From Sphingomonas mali NBRC 15500 (GTDB lineage: Bacteria > Pseudomonadota > Alphaproteobacteria > Sphingomonadales > Sphingomonadaceae): a stretch of DNA of 64,000 nt. Every line of letters begins with the position of its first letter. The stretch's first letter is position 1. Below the pieces are notes generated by a model. That model did no database searches. It saw only the letters and a list, made by a program, of their open reading frames with translations, and was not told the origin of the DNA. This document shows, piece after piece, positions 26,176 to 34,448 of this stretch. The DNA lies in assembly GCF_001598415.1 (NCBI RefSeq), contig NZ_BCYX01000002.1, positions 1 to 64,000 of the forward strand. The letters run 5' to 3'. Made by a program: the position numbers and the translations under genes.

Positions 26176-26978
26176 GACGGCCTCCGCTTGCCGCGGCCAT
26201 CCGCGTCGACCCGCGTGATGCGAACGACTGCCTGATGCTTGGTGCCGAGGCGAAGCTCGGCCACATCGAAAATCCGGTCGACGACATAATAACGGCCACG
26301 CAGGCGGTAATTGACCAATTGGGCCTCGCCCTTGGCGCCGACGACGAACAGCGGCGGCGCTTCGCCGACCGCGAGGCTCGGCCGAAACTCGATGAAGGTC
26401 TGCCGGCCGTCGTCGAACGCGCGCAACGGTCGCCATGCCGGATTGCCGCCAGTGAGAGCATAGTTGAAGTGGAACTGATCGACGTCGAGCCCCGCTGCCA
26501 CCGGCGCGGCCGCAGCCGTAGCCTCCTCGGACCTCCTGAGCGCGATCAGCGCATCCTGCGGGTAGGTCCAGGACAGCGCGACCATGGCAGGGTCGGCCCG
26601 ACTGGACAAAGCAAGGTGATAGGTCCGGCGGTCTGTAGTGATCACAAGATTGGTCGCAAGGCCGGATGCGAACGGTTTGACCAGCACGTGCGCACGCTTG
26701 TCGGCGCCGCTGCCGCTGGTGGCGTCGCCAATCACCCAGCGCGCGGTATCGCCGCTCGCGACCGCAACGAGCGTCTCGCCTGACTGTAGTACGATGTCCG
26801 TCACGCGTTCAGGAGCGGTATAAACCTGATCGATGGCGCCATCGACGAAGGGCACCACTGCGCCGGCATTGATCAAGGCAGCCGGCGCCGGCGGCGCGGT
26901 ATCGGCTGCTGCGGGACCCGTTGTCGCGATGGCGGTCGGGAGCGCGAGCAGAAAGGGCAGAGGTAACAGGCGCATCAT
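26172..26978 (-). CDS. trbG: Conjugal transfer protein TrbG (VirB9-like)
   Basis: 268 residues with a signal peptide (MMRLLPLPFLLALPTAIATT). VirB9 features include YTAPERVTDIVLQSGETL, VLVKPFASGLATNLVITTDRRTYHL and the C-terminal FHFNYALTGGNPAWRPLRAFDDG, plus the late RLGTKHQAVVRI. It forms the outer-membrane layer of the transfer channel with TrbI. Its ATG overlaps the trbF stop, so translation is coupled. No defect is seen. Confidence 0.92.
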   Translation of the reverse strand: MMRLLPLPFLLALPTAIATTGPAAADTAPPAPAALINAGAVVPFVDGAIDQVYTAPERVTDIVLQSGETLVAVASGDTARWVIGDATSGSGADKRAHVLVKPFASGLATNLVITTDRRTYHLALSSRADPAMVALSWTYPQDALIALRRSEEATAAAAPVAAGLDVDQFHFNYALTGGNPAWRPLRAFDDGRQTFIEFRPSLAVGEAPPLFVVGAKGEAQLVNYRLRGRYYVVDRIFDVAELRLGTKHQAVVRITRVDADGRGKRRPS

Positions 26979-27787
26979 CACTGGTTCTCCGGGCTTGGCT
27001 TGGCGGGCACTGGGGCGAGGGTCGCATCGAGCGGCGATCCGGACGGGGCTGCCGGTGAAGGCGTGCTGGCGGCAGCGCTCGGTGTCGGTGCGGGCTGCGC
27101 CGGCGGGTCGAGTTCGCGGCTCCAGTCGATCGCGTCGATGTAGATGCCGAGCGGGTTCTTGCGCAGCGTATCGGCCGATATCGGCGGCTTCTGCTTGACC
27201 GTCAGGATCGCCGTCCAGTGCGAGACGCCGGTCTGGGCACCGCGATCGAACGCCGTCTCGGTCCACTTGACCTGGAACGACTGATCCGACGCACGCACGA
27301 CGCTGGTGACCTGGACCGAGACGGTTCTTTCGCCGATCTGGGCGAACGGGTCCGTCGCGCGCGCATAGTCGCCGAGGAACACGGCGCCGCGCTGGGTCAC
27401 AAAATCATAGGCCGCGAGCCAGTCGCGGCGCATCAGCACCGGATCGAGCGACACCGAGCGGACATTCTCGATGAACCGCGCAAGGTGCCAGGCGATCTGC
27501 GGGTCTGTCGGCCGATAGCTGGCCTCGGCCTCATTGACCGCCCGCGCCTCGCCGAGACGATCGACTTCGACGACATAAGGCGTCACGCGACTTTGCAACG
27601 ACTGCCAGACGACCGCGCCCGACATGGCGGTGGTGAGGCCGAGTGCGCCGAACGCCATCAGTCGCCAATTGCGTGCCTGGACCCTGGCCGAGCCGATCCG
27701 TTCGTCCCATAGCTGGCGCGCGCGTTGATAGGGCGTCACCGGCTCGGGCGTTCGCCCGTAGCGCTGGACCGATCGCTTGAAGATCAT
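26978..27787 (-). CDS. trbF: Conjugal transfer protein TrbF (VirB8-like)
   Basis: 269 residues from ATG 27787 (MIFKRSVQRYGRTPEPVTPYQ). A short cytoplasmic tail, one membrane helix (LMAFGALGLTTAMSGAVVW, about 43-62) and a VirB8 periplasmic domain with VTPYVVEVDRLGEARAV, WHLARFIENVRSVSLDP and FQVKWTETAFDRG. A proline/alanine-rich tail ends the protein. It is an inner-membrane assembly factor of the channel. It starts 4 bases after the trbL stop. Confidence 0.92.
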   Translation of the reverse strand: MIFKRSVQRYGRTPEPVTPYQRARQLWDERIGSARVQARNWRLMAFGALGLTTAMSGAVVWQSLQSRVTPYVVEVDRLGEARAVNEAEASYRPTDPQIAWHLARFIENVRSVSLDPVLMRRDWLAAYDFVTQRGAVFLGDYARATDPFAQIGERTVSVQVTSVVRASDQSFQVKWTETAFDRGAQTGVSHWTAILTVKQKPPISADTLRKNPLGIYIDAIDWSRELDPPAQPAPTPSAAASTPSPAAPSGSPLDATLAPVPAKPSPENQ

Positions 27788-27791
27788 GACA

Positions 27792-29111
27792 TCAATCCTC
27801 CTTCTCCGAAATGTCCGGGGTGGCGCCGGCACCGCCGCGATCGCCTTCTTTCAGCGTGTGCGCGACGATCTGGCGCTGGTGGCGTGCGTGCTGTTCGCGG
27901 CGCAGTGCTTGCGCCCAGCCGGGAGCATCGCCTTCCCCTCCTTCCTGGGGTGCCGCGGCCGGCCTGGCGGCTCCGCGATTGGTCAGCGCGTCGAAGGCGG
28001 CCTGACGGCCCGACGCCGCCGCATCACCAAGCCCGAGCGATCCGGCCGCCTGTGTTGCCCTGGCGCGAAGCGCGCCGGCGCCGGCTTGTGCGACCCCCGA
28101 CAGTCCCGCGCCAACACTGCTCGACTGCGCGCCTTCCTGGCCGAGTTTGTAAGCAGTCGAGGCGGCCGACCCCATCGCCGTACCGGCGCGCACGGCGCCG
28201 AGCGCGCCACCGGCCAGCGCCGTGCCACCTGTCAGCGCGGCACCGCCGCCGAAAGCGACGACACCGGCCGCGCCGAGCGTGGTGCCGACCGCGGCACCGG
28301 CACCGAGTTGCGGCGCGCCCGAGACTAGGCCCGAGGCAATGCCCGGCCCGAAGATCCCGAGCCCGAACAGGGTGAGCGCGGCCAGTACCAGGGTCATCGC
28401 CTTGACGACATCGGGCTCGCTGCCTTCGAGCGAATGGGCATATTGGCTGAAAAAGGCCGAGCCGATGCCGACGATGACCGCGAGGACCATCACCTTGATC
28501 CCTGAGCTCACCACACTGCCGAGCACACGCTCGGCGAGGAAGCTAGTCCGGTTCCACAAGGCGAACGGGACCAACACGAAGCCGGCCAGCGTAGTCAGCT
28601 TGAATTCGATGATCGTGACGAACAGCTGGACCGCCAGGATGAAGAAGGCGAGCACCACCAGCAGCCACGCGATCAGCAGGATGACGATGGTGACGACGTT
28701 GGTGAAGAAATCGACCGGCCCCACCATCGTCGCGAGTTGCTGCAGCAACGGAAAGGCGGCTTCCCATCCAGCTTCGGCGAGCGTCCCGGGCTTGAGCAGA
28801 GTGTCCGCGGTGATGGTGCCGCCGCCGGCGGTGACGCCGGCCGCGGCGAACGACCTGAAAATGATGTCGGCGAGCGTCGAAAAGCGGTTCAGAATGAACG
28901 CGAACGCGCCGACATAGAGGATCTTCTTGATGAAGCGGCCCATCACGTCCTGTTCGCCGCCCAGCGCCCAGAACAGCCCGGCAAGCGTCACGTCGATGCC
29001 GATCAGCGTGGCCGCCAGGAAATGGACGTCGCCGCCGAGCAGGCCGAACCCGCTGTCGATATATTGGCTGAACGCGGTCACGAACCGGTCGATGACGCTC
29101 AGGTCGTCCAT
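27792..29111 (-). CDS. trbL: Conjugal transfer protein TrbL (VirB6-like)
   Basis: 439 residues from ATG 29111 (MDDLSVIDRFVTAFSQYID), with AGGATC upstream. Polytopic inner-membrane protein with segments such as FLAATLIGIDVTLAGLFWAL, FFTNVVTIVILLIAWLLVVL and VMVLAVIVGIGSAFF, followed by a long glycine/alanine-rich low-complexity region (about 300-390) and a charged C-tail (REQHARHQRQIVAHTLKEGD). It forms the inner-membrane pore. Family members vary most in this C-terminal part. Confidence 0.92.
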   Translation of the reverse strand: MDDLSVIDRFVTAFSQYIDSGFGLLGGDVHFLAATLIGIDVTLAGLFWALGGEQDVMGRFIKKILYVGAFAFILNRFSTLADIIFRSFAAAGVTAGGGTITADTLLKPGTLAEAGWEAAFPLLQQLATMVGPVDFFTNVVTIVILLIAWLLVVLAFFILAVQLFVTIIEFKLTTLAGFVLVPFALWNRTSFLAERVLGSVVSSGIKVMVLAVIVGIGSAFFSQYAHSLEGSEPDVVKAMTLVLAALTLFGLGIFGPGIASGLVSGAPQLGAGAAVGTTLGAAGVVAFGGGAALTGGTALAGGALGAVRAGTAMGSAASTAYKLGQEGAQSSSVGAGLSGVAQAGAGALRARATQAAGSLGLGDAAASGRQAAFDALTNRGAARPAAAPQEGGEGDAPGWAQALRREQHARHQRQIVAHTLKEGDRGGAGATPDISEKED

Positions 29112-29244
29112 GGCGATGATCCTGTCGAGAAACGGGTCCCCGCGAGGCGGTGCGCCGGGGAGCGAAGGCGCCCGCCTGCGCGGGGAGTGACGGCGACCCC
29201 GCAAAGGGGGTGGGCGCGGTCGCCGCCACGCACCGGCGTCAGCG

Positions 29245-29268
29245 AGGCCTATTGGGGCGAATAGGCCT
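29245..29268 (-). other. Hairpin at the trbJ stop codon
   Basis: Nine-base perfect arms AGGCCTATT (29245-29253) and AATAGGCCT (29260-29268) with a 6-base loop cover the last codons and stop of trbJ. There is no T-run behind it. It may reduce or stabilise the transcript between trbJ and trbL, or be incidental. The following 29112-29244 holds no gene; trbK, which usually lies here, is missing. Confidence 0.4.
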
Positions 29269-29992
29269 TGCCGTTGCCGATGAACTTCTGCGTCGCGAGG
29301 CGGCCTTCCGCCTCCGCCTGGGCGCGACTGGCGGCGTCGAGCGACTGAGCGCGATATTGCGCGGCCATAAGCTGCGAGATCTCGAGCTGCTGCTTGGCGA
29401 CGAGCGCCAGGAGCTGGTTGGTCGCCTGGCTGGCCTGGAGCGCACCCTCCGCATCCTGGCTGCGCGAAACGATCGCACTGAGCGAGGCGGTGTCGCCAGC
29501 AATACTGCCGACCACACCCGACTGTACCTCGACCGTCCTGGCATAAGCGGCCATCGCGGCGTCATAGCGCGCCTTGGCGGCGGCAACGCTCTGGTTGCTG
29601 GTGAGCGCGCCCGAGAGGCCTTGCGGGAACAACTGGTTGAACTGGCCGTCGCTTGTCCCGATACGAAAGCTCACGCCTTTCGCCTGATCCATCAATTGCT
29701 GGACCTGGCTCAGCGTCTGGGTGAGCGCCTGGACTTCAGGGAAATCGATCCGGGCCAGGTTCTTCGCCTGATTGGTCAGCATCGCCTCCTGGTTCTGGAG
29801 TTCCTGGATCTGGTTGTTGATCTGCTGGAGCTCGCGCGCGGCAGTGAGCAGGTTCTGCGCATAATTGGTCGGATCGAACACGGTGATCTGAGCCGCGGCC
29901 GGGCTCGCCAAGACGAGCGCCGGACCAGCGAACACAAGCAAAGACGGGACGGAGAGACTGGAGAGAAAACGGGAGATAAATCGCCGGGACAT
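29249..29992 (-). CDS. trbJ: Conjugal transfer protein TrbJ (VirB5-like)
   Basis: 247 residues with a signal peptide (ending SPAAAQITVFDPTNY). The mature protein is mostly helical with coiled-coil-like stretches: LLTAARELQQINNQIQELQN and LLALVAKQQLEISQLMAAQY. This is the minor pilus component/entry protein family, with TrbJ's usual length. It is 23 bases downstream of trbE. The C-terminus is under a perfect hairpin. No lipoprotein trbK gene follows it. Confidence 0.9.
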   Translation of the reverse strand: MSRRFISRFLSSLSVPSLLVFAGPALVLASPAAAQITVFDPTNYAQNLLTAARELQQINNQIQELQNQEAMLTNQAKNLARIDFPEVQALTQTLSQVQQLMDQAKGVSFRIGTSDGQFNQLFPQGLSGALTSNQSVAAAKARYDAAMAAYARTVEVQSGVVGSIAGDTASLSAIVSRSQDAEGALQASQATNQLLALVAKQQLEISQLMAAQYRAQSLDAASRAQAEAEGRLATQKFIGNGKAYSPQ

Positions 29993-30015
29993 GGGATTTC
30001 CTTTCGGTTGGAGGG

Positions 30016-32451
30016 TCAGCGATCAGGGGACAGGTCGCCGAGCAGCGGCGCTGCCCAGTCGAGCCCGGAAGCGATGAGGAAGCGCGCGGCGAAACCGTCT
30101 GCGCCGTCCGCGAGCACGGCGTCGATCCTCTGCTGGCTGGCGGGATCGGACGCGCCGCACAGGGCCAGCGCGATTGGGCCGAGCCCGAGTTCGAACAGCC
30201 GGTTGCCGCGCGCGGATTGCAGGTAATAATGCCGTTTGGGCGTAGCGCGGGCGACGAGCTCGATCTGCCGGTCGTTCAGCCCGAACCGCTCATAGGCCGC
30301 CCTTCCCTGCGGCTCGATCGCCCGCTCGTTGGGTAACAAGATGCGTTGCGGGCAGCTCTCGATGATCGCCGGGGCGATCGGGCTATCGGCGATGTCGGCT
30401 AGGCTTTGCGTTGCGAACAACACCGCCACGTTCTTCTTGCGCAGCGTTTTCAGCCATTCGCGGATGCGCGCGGCGAAGAGGGGATGGTCGAGAAACACCC
30501 AGGCCTCGTCGAGGACGAGCAAGGTCGGTCGTCCGTCGAACCGTTCCTCAAGCCGGTGGAACAGATAGGTTAGGACTGGCGCCACGACACCCGCCTCGCC
30601 CATCAGTGCCTCGGTCTCGAAACACTCGATCGAGCTGAGCGACAGGCGCTGCTCGGCCGCGTCGAGCAACCGGCCATAAGGCCCGTCGAGTGTATAGGCG
30701 CCGAGCGCGAGGCGGAGAGCGCTTGACTGCAGCAGCATGGCGAGACCCGTCAGCGTGCGCTCCTCGACGGGCGCGGTCGCGAGACTGCCGAGCGCGGACC
30801 AGACCGCGTCCTTGACCTCAGGCGTGACCACGACCTTTTCATGGGCAAACAGGGCCGCGATCCATTCGGCCGCCCAGCTGCGCTCGTCATGGACGTCGAT
30901 GCCCGCGAGCGGCTGGAAAGCTAGCCCCGCGTCGGAACCCGGGCCGTCGCCGCCACCAAGGCCGAGCGCGTGATGCGACCCGCCCATCGCGAGGACGGCA
31001 GCCCGCGCCGAATAGCCTTTGTCGAACACGTAGATCTGGGCGTTGGGATAGCGCCGGAACTGGAGCGCGATCAGCGCGAGAAGGACCGATTTGCCGGCGC
31101 CCGTCGGTCCGACCGCGAGCATGTGCCCGACATCGCCTACATGGGTGGAGAGACGAAACGGCGTCGCGCCCGAGGTCTGGGCCAGGAGCAGCGGCGGGCC
31201 GCCAAGGTGACGGTTAGCAGTCGGGCCGGCCCAGATCGCCGACAGCGGCATCAGATGCGCCAGGTTGAGCGTATGGACGATCGGCTGCCGGACATTGGCG
31301 TAGACGTGGCCTGGCAAGGAGGAGAGCCAGGCCTCGACCGCGTTCACGCCTTCGCGCACGCAGGTGAAGCCGAGCCCGTTGACGATCCGCTCGACCGCGC
31401 GGACCTTGGCCTCGACCCGCGCGCGATCGATGTCGCTGACCGTGATGGTGGTGGTCAGATAGCCGAATGCGACATAGTCGGCGCCAAGCGCCTGTAGCGC
31501 CTGATCGGCATCGATCACCTTGTTGTCGGCGTCGCTGTCGAACAATTGCGCCGGCTGATTGTACATGACTTCGCGCAGCAAGGCAGAAATCGACTTGCGC
31601 TTGTTGAACCAGTGGCGGCGGATGCGCGTGAGCGTCCTGGTCGCGTCGCCGCGATCAAGCGCGATGAACCGCGTCATCCAGCGATAGCCGAAGTCGGTCG
31701 CATTTAATGCGTCGAGGACCCCCGGCCGGCTCATGTTGGGGAAACCAAGAAGGGTGACGGTGCGCAGATGTTGCTCGCCGAGCCGGGGCTCGAGCCCACC
31801 GGTGAGCGGCGTATCGACCAGCAGCGCATCGAGGTACATCGGCGTCTCGGGCAGAGCGACCTCGTGCCGGTGCGGCGACACGCAATTGTGCAAATAGGTC
31901 AGCGTCTCAACTGACGACAGCGCGCGGATCTCGGGCATGAAGCCGGCGAACAGGTCGAGCACCCGCTCGGTCTCGGCGACGAACCCGGCAAGGCTTGCCC
32001 GCCAATCGCGACCGGCCGGCCCGTCGCTGTCGACGAGGCGGCGCCCGGCACCTTCCGCGGCGTCGGCCGGCGGCAGGAACACGAGCGTCAGGAAATACCG
32101 ACTCTCATAGTGCGCGCCCTCCGCCTCGAAGGCGGCGCGGCGCTCCTGGTCGACCAGCGCCGAGACGGGATCCGGAAAGTCGCTCGCCGGATAGTCCTGC
32201 GCCTCGACCCGTTCGGACTCGACGAACAGGGCCCAACCGGACCCGAACCGCTTGAGCACATTGTTGGCACGTGCGCTGGCGCCAAGCAGTTCTGCTTCGG
32301 TGGCGCTGTCGAGATCTGGCCCCCTGAAGCGCAACGTGCGCTGGAAGCTCCCGTCCTTGTTGAGCACCACGCCCGGCGCGACCAGGGCGGCCCAGGGCAG
32401 GTGATCGGCGAGCCGATCGGCCCGCTTACGATATTCGCGAAGCGCTAGCAT
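30016..32451 (-). CDS. trbE: Conjugal transfer ATPase TrbE (VirB4-like)
   Basis: 811 residues starting MLALREYRKRADRLADHLPW, the family's usual start; upstream in-frame codons lie inside trbD and are not part of it. The N-terminal half binds the membrane complex. Walker A is VGPTGAGKSVLL with Lys454 and Walker B is TLLVLDEAWVFLD (about 655-668), followed by TLRKKNVAVLFATQSLADI. It powers pilus and channel assembly. It overlaps trbD by 7 bases. Confidence 0.93.
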   Translation of the reverse strand: MLALREYRKRADRLADHLPWAALVAPGVVLNKDGSFQRTLRFRGPDLDSATEAELLGASARANNVLKRFGSGWALFVESERVEAQDYPASDFPDPVSALVDQERRAAFEAEGAHYESRYFLTLVFLPPADAAEGAGRRLVDSDGPAGRDWRASLAGFVAETERVLDLFAGFMPEIRALSSVETLTYLHNCVSPHRHEVALPETPMYLDALLVDTPLTGGLEPRLGEQHLRTVTLLGFPNMSRPGVLDALNATDFGYRWMTRFIALDRGDATRTLTRIRRHWFNKRKSISALLREVMYNQPAQLFDSDADNKVIDADQALQALGADYVAFGYLTTTITVSDIDRARVEAKVRAVERIVNGLGFTCVREGVNAVEAWLSSLPGHVYANVRQPIVHTLNLAHLMPLSAIWAGPTANRHLGGPPLLLAQTSGATPFRLSTHVGDVGHMLAVGPTGAGKSVLLALIALQFRRYPNAQIYVFDKGYSARAAVLAMGGSHHALGLGGGDGPGSDAGLAFQPLAGIDVHDERSWAAEWIAALFAHEKVVVTPEVKDAVWSALGSLATAPVEERTLTGLAMLLQSSALRLALGAYTLDGPYGRLLDAAEQRLSLSSIECFETEALMGEAGVVAPVLTYLFHRLEERFDGRPTLLVLDEAWVFLDHPLFAARIREWLKTLRKKNVAVLFATQSLADIADSPIAPAIIESCPQRILLPNERAIEPQGRAAYERFGLNDRQIELVARATPKRHYYLQSARGNRLFELGLGPIALALCGASDPASQQRIDAVLADGADGFAARFLIASGLDWAAPLLGDLSPDR

Positions 32452-32714
32452 GCGAAGTGACTGCGCTGGCGCAAATGGCGAAGCAGCACGACGGCGAACG
32501 CCGGGTCGCGGCGGGTAGCAGCGACGGCGATGCTGTGGCCGATCGCCCAGAGGGCAAGGCCGGCCAGCCATTGCTGCAGCCCGAGCCCGACCGCGGCGGC
32601 GAGCGTGCCGTTGACGATCGCGAGACCACGCGGCGCACCGCCCAGCAGGATCGGCTGGCCGAGGCTGGCGTGGATCGGCGCCTCGAACCCGTCGAGATGG
32701 TGACCGGCGATCAT
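32445..32714 (-). CDS. trbD: Conjugal transfer protein TrbD (VirB3-like)
   Basis: 89 residues from ATG 32714 (MIAGHHLDGFEAPIHASLGQPILLGGAPR). Two closely spaced membrane segments follow (GLAIVNGTLAAAVGLGLQQW, LAGLALWAIGHSIAVAA), then FAVVLLRHLRQRSHFAC. VirB3-like proteins sit in the inner membrane and work with the VirB4/TrbE ATPase. The start overlaps the trbC stop (ATGA). Confidence 0.9.
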   Translation of the reverse strand: MIAGHHLDGFEAPIHASLGQPILLGGAPRGLAIVNGTLAAAVGLGLQQWLAGLALWAIGHSIAVAATRRDPAFAVVLLRHLRQRSHFAC

Positions 32715-33037
32715 CACACCAGCGCCCCGCCGCCAAAGCTGAAGAACGACAGGAAGAAGGACGAGGCGGCGAACGCGATCGAGAGGCCGAAGACGATCTG
32801 AATGAGGCGCCGGAACCCGCCGGACGTCTCGCCGAAGGCCAGCGAGAGACCAGTAGTGATAATCACCATCACCGCGATGATCTTGGCGACCGGTCCCTGG
32901 ACCGATTCCAGCACCTGCTGGAGCGGCTGCTCCCAGGGCATGCCCGAGCCGCTGGCGTAAGCGGGGGACGACAATGCCAGGGCCAGGCCCGCAGAAAGCG
33001 CGGTCAGCGCGCCGGAACGATATGTCAAATGACGCAT
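32714..33037 (-). CDS. trbC: Conjugal transfer prepilin TrbC (VirB2-like)
   Basis: 107 residues from ATG 33037 with AAGGAGATT upstream, the best ribosome site in the operon, as expected for the abundant pilin. A long signal (RSGALTALSAGLALALSSPAYA) is followed by GSGMPWEQPLQQVLESVQGP and two membrane helices with the RLIQIVFGLSIAF loop. It is processed and assembled into the conjugative pilus. Confidence 0.9.
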   Translation of the reverse strand: MRHLTYRSGALTALSAGLALALSSPAYASGSGMPWEQPLQQVLESVQGPVAKIIAVMVIITTGLSLAFGETSGGFRRLIQIVFGLSIAFAASSFFLSFFSFGGGALV

Positions 33038-33039
33038 GA

Positions 33040-34041
33040 TCAATCTCCTTGGGATGCGCATGAATGATGTGGACAAAGGTCGACGACCGCGTAGCCGCCG
33101 TCCGGATCGAGCCCGGCGACACGGACGATGGCGTCGACGCGACGCGCGGTGCCGCGCCCGGCGATAAAAACCACCAGGTCGATGGCCTCGGCGACGAGCC
33201 GCCGCGGTACCGTCATGACCGCTTCCTGGATGAGCTGTTCGATCCGCAGCAGTGCCGCGACGGCGCTGTTGGCATGAACCGTGGCGATGCCGCCGGGATG
33301 GCCGGTGTTCCAGGCCTTGAGCATGTCGAGCGCCTCGCCGCCCCTGACCTCGCCGACGATGATGCGGTCGGGCCGGAGCCGGAGCGTGGAGCGTACCAGG
33401 TCGGCCATCGTCACGTGGCCCGCGCGGGTGCGCAGCGCGACCGTATCAGCTACCGGTGACTGCAGCTCGCGGGTATCCTCGATCAAGATGAGGCGCTCAT
33501 CGAGATGCGCCATCTCGGCAAGGAGCGCGTTGGCAAGCGTGGTCTTGCCCGAGCTCGTGCCGCCGGCGATGAGGATGTTGCGGCGGTCGACCACCGCGAG
33601 CGACAGCCGCCGCGCGACGTCCGCCGTCATGATACCGTCGGCGACATAGTCCATCAGCGTGTAGAGGCGGGTCGCGGGCTTGCGGATCGAGAAGCATGGC
33701 GCGAGGCTGACCGGCGGCAGCACGCCTTCGAACCGTTCCCCAGCCCCGCTCCCATGCGGCGGCAATTCGGCCGACACGATCGGCGAGGCGGCATGGACTT
33801 CGGCGCGGGCATGGCTGGCGACCAGCCGGATGATGCGTTCGACCTGTGGCGCCTCGAAGCGCACGCCGGTGTCGCTGCGCCCCTCGCCCAGCCGGTCGAG
33901 CCGAAGCGCGCCATCCGGGTTGACCATTGCCTCGAGGACAAGCGGGTCGGCGAGGGCGGCGGTGATCGCCGGCCCCATCGCGGTGCGCAGCATCGCCCGG
34001 CGGCGGTCGTCGGCGATCGTGCCGTTCGCGGCGCCGCTCAC
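33040..34041 (-). CDS. trbB: Conjugal transfer ATPase TrbB (VirB11-like)
   Basis: 333 residues from a GTG start that overlaps the upstream stop (GTGA). Walker A GGTSSGKTT (Gly160-Thr168), the Asp box LILIEDTREL, Walker B region LRPDRIIVGEVRGGEALDML and the His box GGIATVHAN are all present. It is a hexameric secretion ATPase driving pilus biogenesis and transfer. It is coupled to the CopG-like gene upstream and to trbC downstream (2-base gap). Confidence 0.93.
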   Translation of the reverse strand: MSGAANGTIADDRRRAMLRTAMGPAITAALADPLVLEAMVNPDGALRLDRLGEGRSDTGVRFEAPQVERIIRLVASHARAEVHAASPIVSAELPPHGSGAGERFEGVLPPVSLAPCFSIRKPATRLYTLMDYVADGIMTADVARRLSLAVVDRRNILIAGGTSSGKTTLANALLAEMAHLDERLILIEDTRELQSPVADTVALRTRAGHVTMADLVRSTLRLRPDRIIVGEVRGGEALDMLKAWNTGHPGGIATVHANSAVAALLRIEQLIQEAVMTVPRRLVAEAIDLVVFIAGRGTARRVDAIVRVAGLDPDGGYAVVDLCPHHSCASQGD

Positions 34042-34448
34042 GAGGATGTCTCCGGCGGTTCGATCGGCGCGAAGGTGCGCTTGCCGGTCGCAACCTGGCG
34101 GCTGACCTGGCCGACGAACTTCTCGAACCGGTCAAGCCCGACGGCGAGCGCGGCGCTGTCGGCATCGGGCAACGGCGCCGTCACCAGCAATTGGTAGCGG
34201 ACGAACAGAGCGAGGCTCTCGAGCACCACGTCGAGGTCACGCCTGACCAAAGCGATGTCGCGCGAGAGCCGTCCGAGCCGCCCTTTCACGAGCTCGTCGA
34301 TTTCCTTCGTTCCGCGCCGTGCCAGCCAGGCCGCGAGCGCGTCGTTGACGAGCCGCGACTTGTTGGCGCCCGGACCCGACGCCAGGGCTTCGAGCGCGTC
34401 GCTGATCGCGCGGTCGAGATAGAGGTTCTGGCGGACCTTCATGGTCAC
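34038..34448 (-). CDS. CopG/ribbon-helix-helix protein of the tra/trb operon
   Basis: 136 residues. The N-terminus MTMKVRQNLYLDRAISDALEA followed by NKSRLVNDALAAWLARRG is a ribbon-helix-helix DNA-binding pattern; the rest is helical with RYQLLVTAPLPDAD. The GTG start overlaps the traG stop; an ATG two codons on is the alternative. Such a gene lies between traG and trbB in many elements of this type, where it is thought to regulate transfer genes. Confidence 0.82.
   Translation of the reverse strand: MTMKVRQNLYLDRAISDALEALASGPGANKSRLVNDALAAWLARRGTKEIDELVKGRLGRLSRDIALVRRDLDVVLESLALFVRYQLLVTAPLPDADSAALAVGLDRFEKFVGQVSRQVATGKRTFAPIEPPETSS

Noticed and set aside
29112..29248. Possible trbK lipoprotein gene
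   Set aside because: No signal or lipobox is found in any minus-strand frame of this gap.
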